DNA from: Hyphomicrobiales bacterium
GTDB taxonomy: Bacteria; Pseudomonadota; Alphaproteobacteria; Rhizobiales; JAUVMS01
Assembly: GCA_030600135.1 (NCBI GenBank)
Contig: JAUVMS010000076.1
Location: forward strand, 1 to 10,046
Length of the DNA: 10,046 nt
Direction of reading: 5' to 3'
Shown: positions 6,975 through 10,046 of the stretch, piece by piece
Numbering within the stretch: position 1 is the stretch's first letter
How the letters are laid out: each line of letters starts with the position of its first letter
Notes under the pieces: generated by a model
Told to the model about the DNA's origin: nothing
Seen by the model: the letters and a program-made list of their open reading frames with translations, nothing else
The model's database searches: none
Program-made: the position numbers and the translations under genes

Positions 6975-8350
6975 TAGGGGATCCCCAATGTCTTTATCAG
7001 GGAGCGGGCTGAGGCGACCTCTCGGCAAGCCCAAAGGCGGTCTAAGAGATGTTCAGTGTCTGATGCCGACCAGCCGGCATAGGACGTGCAGCCGCGAAAC
7101 TTGTCGGCGATCTCGCTGTCGTTGAGCGGATTTTGGGGCATGCCTTTGGGCGCGCGAACTTCATTGACGCTGCTCGAGCCGTTGGAAAAGGAAACGGTGA
7201 GACGGCAGCCCTCGGGCGCATCCGGATTGTCGGCAAGATCGTCGACTTCGGTCATGTGCACCTTGGCCATCAGGGACACTAACCGTTCGTCCGCTAGGCA
7301 ATCCGAGTTCAAATGTTCAAGCCCGATCCGGCCGTGTATCGCCATGCAGGCGACCGCGAATGGAAGACTGAATTGGGCCTCTTGCGGGGACGTTGGAGCG
7401 TCATAAACGAGGCTTGCCGCGACGACTTGGGAGACCTCGCAGACGACTTGGGAAATTTGCTCGAGCGATGCGGCGGTCTCCTTCATGATCGCCTCGATGG
7501 CGTCGGCGGGGGCGTGGGCGGCGGAGCATAGTGGAAAGCGCTTGAAGAAGATTCCGGGATCGATCGACCGCCAAGTGGTTCCGAGGTCGGCAAGGCCCCG
7601 CGGGTCGGCAATGCCACCGTTAATGAGCGCTATGTAGCCGCGCGGACTCTCGAAGGCTCCGTGTGGACCGGTGATGCCTTCGGCTGCAGCCAAGGCTGCC
7701 GACAACGCGGCGGCGGATGCGCGTCCGGAAAGGAGCGGCTTTGCGTCGGTACCGAACATGGCGCGCATGCCAAAGGCTTCGACGGTTGCCAGGCCAATGG
7801 CCGTTGCGGTCTGATCCGCGTCGAGGCCGAGGACGCGTGCGGCGCCAGCAGCGGCGCCTGGCATGCCCATGGTGCCGCTGGTCCACCAGCCTTTGAGGTA
7901 TTGGGCGTCCGTACCCATGACGGCAATGGCATACGTGGCCTCGAGGGCGGCGATAAAGGCCGTCAGAAACTCCTCACCCGTCGCTCCGGAGATTTCCGCA
8001 GCAGCCAACACGGCAGGCAGAGAAATGGCCGATCCGTGCATGATGCCGGTGTAGCTGTTGTCGTCATAGTCGAAGGCGTGGGCGGCCGTGCCGTTGACCA
8101 GTGCAGCTCCAACGCCCGACAAGCGCCGGCCGGCGACGGTGCTGCACGGGCCATCACGATACTGGCTCTGGGCCAGATGATTGACCTTGGACAAAAGCGG
8201 GTGACGATTGGCGGCAATCATGACGCCGATGGTGTCGATCAGCGAGCGTCGCGCCGCGTGTTGGACGGGTGCGGGGATTTCATCGAGCGAGAGCCCGGCG
8301 ACCCAGATTGCCAACCGTGATGTTATTCCATCGCCATCCGTCACTTGCAT
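6974..8350 (-). CDS. MmgE/PrpD family protein
   Basis: This is a cytoplasmic protein of 458 residues in the family of 2-methylcitrate dehydratase (PrpD), cis-aconitate decarboxylase and iminodisuccinate epimerase, which all remove or move a proton next to a carboxylate. Features seen: N-terminal helix SRLAIWVAGL (11-20), LIDTIGVMIA (37-46), the family core AHAFDYDD (90-97) with a downstream HGS (His105), the lysine in TDAKPLLSG (Lys204), and FKRFPLCSAAH (Lys270). These align with human ACOD1 Asp93, His103, Lys207 and Lys272; the ACOD1 Thr97 position is Asn98 here. A TTG at 8380 could extend it by 10 residues. I prefer the ATG at 8350 because the TTG lies inside a motif shared with another promoter region and the fold begins near residue 10; neither start has a strong ribosome binding site. 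It is first in the operon and its TAA overlaps the ATG of the FAD/GcvT gene, implying coupled translation. Confidence 0.88.
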   Translation of the reverse strand: MQVTDGDGITSRLAIWVAGLSLDEIPAPVQHAARRSLIDTIGVMIAANRHPLLSKVNHLAQSQYRDGPCSTVAGRRLSGVGAALVNGTAAHAFDYDDNSYTGIMHGSAISLPAVLAAAEISGATGEEFLTAFIAALEATYAIAVMGTDAQYLKGWWTSGTMGMPGAAAGAARVLGLDADQTATAIGLATVEAFGMRAMFGTDAKPLLSGRASAAALSAALAAAEGITGPHGAFESPRGYIALINGGIADPRGLADLGTTWRSIDPGIFFKRFPLCSAAHAPADAIEAIMKETAASLEQISQVVCEVSQVVAASLVYDAPTSPQEAQFSLPFAVACMAIHGRIGLEHLNSDCLADERLVSLMAKVHMTEVDDLADNPDAPEGCRLTVSFSNGSSSVNEVRAPKGMPQNPLNDSEIADKFRGCTSYAGWSASDTEHLLDRLWACREVASARSLIKTLGIP

Positions 8351-8376
8351 CACCGCGCGGATATCGTGTGCCGCTC

Positions 8377-8386
8377 CCAATTGTCA
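8377..8386 (-). promoter_or_regulatory. TGACAATTGG motif in the promoter region of the MmgE/PrpD operon
   Basis: On the minus strand TGACAATTGG reads toward the MmgE/PrpD gene. The same ten bases occur at 9452-9461 on the plus strand toward the binding-protein gene, where they include a TTGACA -35-like hexamer. If used as a promoter here (GTGACA, about 17 bases, then GATATC), transcription would start only a few bases before the ATG at 8350. It may equally be a regulator half-site. Confidence 0.35.
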
Positions 8387-8422
8387 CTTGGGCCTTGGAG
8401 AGTTTCGATCAATGTCATAGGC

Positions 8423-8440
8423 TTGAAACAAAAGGATCAT
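8423..8440. promoter_or_regulatory. Predicted RpiR operator, imperfect copy (divergent intergenic region)
   Basis: TTGAAAC-AAAA-GGATCAT matches the perfect repeat at 9428-9445 at 12 of 18 positions with the same 7-4-7 layout; the left arm differs by one base and the right arm by two. It sits between the divergent MmgE/PrpD and RpiR genes. TTGAAA at its left end could be a -35 for the regulator gene (with an A-rich -10 near 8447-8452), so binding here could autorepress. A further inverted half-site, GGTTCAAG at 8464-8471, mirrors CTTGAAAC at 8422-8429. The assignment to this regulator is inferred from location. Confidence 0.5.
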
Positions 8441-8489
8441 CAAGCAAAAAATCTGGCGCAATTGGTTCAAGGGCAATCGGAGGGCAAAC

Positions 8490-9389
8490 GTGTCTGACTT
8501 GAAGTCGGTCCAGTCAAGGTTGGCGGCGGCATTGCCGAGGTTGAGCACACAACTTCGCCGGGCAGGACGACACCTGCTTGAATATCCAGAGGACGTGGCG
8601 ATTAAATCGATGAGGCGCTTGGCGCACGATGCCGATGTTTCACCGAGCACCATGGTGCGTTTGGCAAAGGCCGTGGGCTTCAACAGTTATGACGCGCTGC
8701 GGGAGGTGTTTCAGGATGCCATTCGCTCGGCGGGCAGCGAATACGCGTCGCGAGCCGAGTGGTTGCAGCAGTTGCCCAAGGGCGGGCGAGCCAACGAGGT
8801 CGTCGGCACCATGGCGGAGACGACGTTGGCAAACGTCGAGACGATGTTTCGCGGGCTCGCCACCAAGGATTTGTCGCAAGCTGCCGAGCTCATACGTCGG
8901 GCCCGAATGGTCCAGGTGGTGGGCGTCGGGGGTATGCATGCCATTGCGCTCTACTTCTACTATGTGGCGCGAATTATCTTGCCGAACGTGCGCCTAGCAA
9001 TGCCGGCCACCGGTCGGATCGTGGATGATTTGGTCGATCTGGATTCTCAAGATGTGGTGGTGACATCAGCGTTTTCACCTTACGCCAGCGAGACGGTGAG
9101 GGCGGTTGAGTTCGCCGCCCGCCAGGAAGCCAAGATCATCGCCTTGACCGATAGCCGCGCCGCGCCCATTGCTCCGCATGCCGACGTCGTTCTCCTGGTA
9201 CCAAGCTCGACGCCGCAGGTTTTTCCCTCGCAGGTGGCGACGATCGCCATGATGGAGACATTGCTCGCGTTGATTGTGTCACGAGGTGAGGCCGCGGTAA
9301 TCTCACGGATCAAGAAGGTTGATGGTTTGAGGCGCCAGGAAGGGGTCTATTGGCAAATGGGGACCGAACGTGGTGGGGCCAAAAGGTGA
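8490..9389 (+). CDS. RpiR/MurR-family transcriptional regulator (HTH + SIS)
   Basis: This is a DNA-binding regulator of 299 residues, typical of the family. The N-terminal RpiR helix-turn-helix domain covers about residues 5-80, with SMRRLAHDADVSPSTMVRLA and KAVGFNSYDALREVF (40-74) as its recognition core. The SIS domain, normally a phosphosugar-binding fold, covers about 138-265, with VVGVGGMHAIALYFYYVAR (143-161) and VVVTSAFSPYASETVRAVEF around 190-210. The first SIS loop is GVGGMH rather than the usual G-x-G-x-S of sugar-phosphate binders, so the effector may not be a sugar phosphate, as is common for family members in amino-acid-type loci. The start is GTG at 8490, supported by GGAGGG five bases upstream (8479-8484). 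It is transcribed divergently from the MmgE/PrpD operon and precedes the binding-protein gene by 173 bases, so it is the probable local regulator of both. Confidence 0.92.
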   Translation: MSDLKSVQSRLAAALPRLSTQLRRAGRHLLEYPEDVAIKSMRRLAHDADVSPSTMVRLAKAVGFNSYDALREVFQDAIRSAGSEYASRAEWLQQLPKGGRANEVVGTMAETTLANVETMFRGLATKDLSQAAELIRRARMVQVVGVGGMHAIALYFYYVARIILPNVRLAMPATGRIVDDLVDLDSQDVVVTSAFSPYASETVRAVEFAARQEAKIIALTDSRAAPIAPHADVVLLVPSSTPQVFPSQVATIAMMETLLALIVSRGEAAVISRIKKVDGLRRQEGVYWQMGTERGGAKR

Positions 9390-9427
9390 CGATTGTTGGT
9401 GGAGGGATAGAACATGGGATCGTCTGT

Positions 9428-9445
9428 ATGAAACGTTTGTTTCAT
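9428..9445. promoter_or_regulatory. Perfect inverted-repeat operator, predicted RpiR binding site
   Basis: ATGAAAC-GTTT-GTTTCAT is a perfect 7-bp inverted repeat with a 4-base spacer. It lies 5 bases before a TTGACA hexamer and 118 bases before the binding-protein start. GAAA/TTTC-type palindromes are typical of many RpiR-family operators. The position just upstream of the -35 would allow either activation or repression. An imperfect copy with the same geometry lies at 8423-8440. Confidence 0.6.
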
Positions 9446-9450
9446 CTCAA

Positions 9451-9480
9451 TTGACAATTGGTGCGTTTGGGCTCTAGCGT
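9451..9480 (+). promoter_or_regulatory. Candidate promoter for the binding-protein gene
   Basis: TTGACA at 9451-9456 is a consensus -35. The best -10 is weak: CTAGCG at 17-base spacing or TAGCGT at 18. This would leave a leader of about 75 bases before the ATG at 9563. The pairing with the adjacent 18-bp operator is the main support. Confidence 0.45.
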
Positions 9481-9562
9481 GCGAGGCAAGGGGCGTTACG
9501 AGCGCCGCGGGCGTGCGTTACGATCCCGTTAAGCCATCACGAGCTGATTGCGAGGGAGGAAT

Positions 9563-10046
9563 ATGTTGCATAAAGTTACCACCAGTGTGCTGGCGCTCAC
9601 CGGCGTCTTGGCGCTCAGCGCGACCGCATACGCCGAGAAATGCAAGAACGAGGTTTGGAATAAAGTCATGGAACGCGGCAAGGTGATTGTCGGCGTAAAG
9701 GCCGACTACAAGCCTTGGGGTTTTCGTAGCGTGAGCGGTGGCATCGTAGGTATGGAAATCGACCTGGCCAAAGACGTTGCCGACGCAATGGGCGTCGATC
9801 TCGAAGTGGTCGCGGTGCAGTCGTCCAATCGTATGCAGTTCCTCGAACAGGGTAAGGTGGACATGTTCATTGCGACAATGTCCGACCGCGAGGATCGCCG
9901 CAAGATCGTCGGCATTACGCAACCGAACTACTATACCTCCGGCACGAATGTTCTGGCACCGAAGGCCGTCGGTATCAAGGATTGGTCTGCACTCAAGGGC
10001 AAGCCCGTTTGTGGCAAGCAGGGTGCGTTCTACAACAAGATTGTTA
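9563..10046 (+). CDS. ABC transporter substrate-binding protein, family 3 (amino-acid type), partial at the 3' end
   Basis: The first 161 residues are present and the gene runs off the window. Residues 1-24 are a Sec signal peptide (basic MLHK, hydrophobic core, cleavage likely after ATAYA), so the mature protein is periplasmic. The mature part has the family 3 bilobed-binder layout: GKVIVGVKADYKPWGF (39-54), GGIVGMEIDLAKDVADAMG (59-77), then SNRMQFLEQGKVDMFIATMS (88-107), REDRRKIVGITQPNYYTSG (109-127) and LKGKPVCGKQGAFYN (144-158) entering lobe 2. Cys27 and Cys150 could form a disulfide. A purine-rich ribosome binding site (AGGGAGG, 9553-9559) sits close to the ATG; a TTG one codon later would give more usual spacing but does not change the call. 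Polar or cationic amino acids are the usual ligands of this family. Permease and ATPase genes are expected beyond the window. Confidence 0.93.
   Translation, partial: MLHKVTTSVLALTGVLALSATAYAEKCKNEVWNKVMERGKVIVGVKADYKPWGFRSVSGGIVGMEIDLAKDVADAMGVDLEVVAVQSSNRMQFLEQGKVDMFIATMSDREDRRKIVGITQPNYYTSGTNVLAPKAVGIKDWSALKGKPVCGKQGAFYNKIV

Noticed and set aside
6975..7034. Upstream 20-codon extension of the FAD/GcvT protein
   Set aside because: It re-reads the end of the MmgE/PrpD gene; the ATG in the TAATG overlap is the natural start just before the dinucleotide-binding fold.
7661..8320. Open frame of 219 codons on the plus strand opposite the MmgE/PrpD gene
   Set aside because: It has antisense shadow composition (Gly/Arg/Asp rich), and the minus-strand gene shows all the family motifs.
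8351..8380. TTG start extending the MmgE/PrpD protein by ten residues
   Set aside because: Not excluded, but the TTG lies within the TGACAATTGG motif, the ribosome binding site is poor and distant (AAGG, about 12 bases), and the extra residues precede the family fold.

Overview
The window is bacterial chromosomal DNA of moderately high GC. The family mix (a methylglycine-dehydrogenase-type FAD/GcvT protein, an MmgE/PrpD protein, an RpiR regulator beside a family 3 binding protein, a DASS permease paired with a two-domain Usp) best fits an alphaproteobacterium of the Rhizobiales/Rhodospirillales kind. That placement is inferred from gene content only. No rRNA, tRNA, CRISPR array or intact insertion sequence was found.

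Layout. Bases 1-386 hold no convincing intact gene, only short open stretches that may be a decayed coding remnant. Bases 387-2935 (minus strand) are a two-gene operon: a DASS/SLC13-type permease starting at a GTG with a strong ribosome binding site, then a tandem universal stress protein two bases downstream. Bases 2936-3210 are non-coding. Bases 3211-3675 (minus) encode a YbaK-type aminoacyl-tRNA deacylase. Bases 3676-4095 show no supportable gene. Bases 4096-8350 (minus) form a likely catabolic operon, in transcription order: an MmgE/PrpD-family protein, an 813-residue FAD oxidoreductase/GcvT fusion whose ATG overlaps the preceding stop, and a small VOC/glyoxalase-fold protein. Divergently, 8490-9389 (plus) encodes an RpiR-type regulator with an SIS domain, and 9563-10046 (plus) is the start of a periplasmic amino-acid-type binding protein that runs off the end of the window.

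Working together. The 4096-10046 block looks like one substrate-utilisation locus: uptake by an ABC system (binding protein), oxidative removal of an N-linked one-carbon group onto tetrahydrofolate (FAD/GcvT protein), processing of a carboxylic acid (MmgE/PrpD), a small VOC enzyme, and control by the RpiR protein. An 18-bp perfect inverted repeat before the binding-protein gene has an imperfect copy with identical arm spacing in the divergent regulator/operon intergenic region. A 10-bp motif (TGACAATTGG) is also shared by the two transcription start regions. This makes a small predicted regulon. The substrate cannot be named from sequence; an N-methylated or N-carboxyalkylated amino acid is the leading guess.
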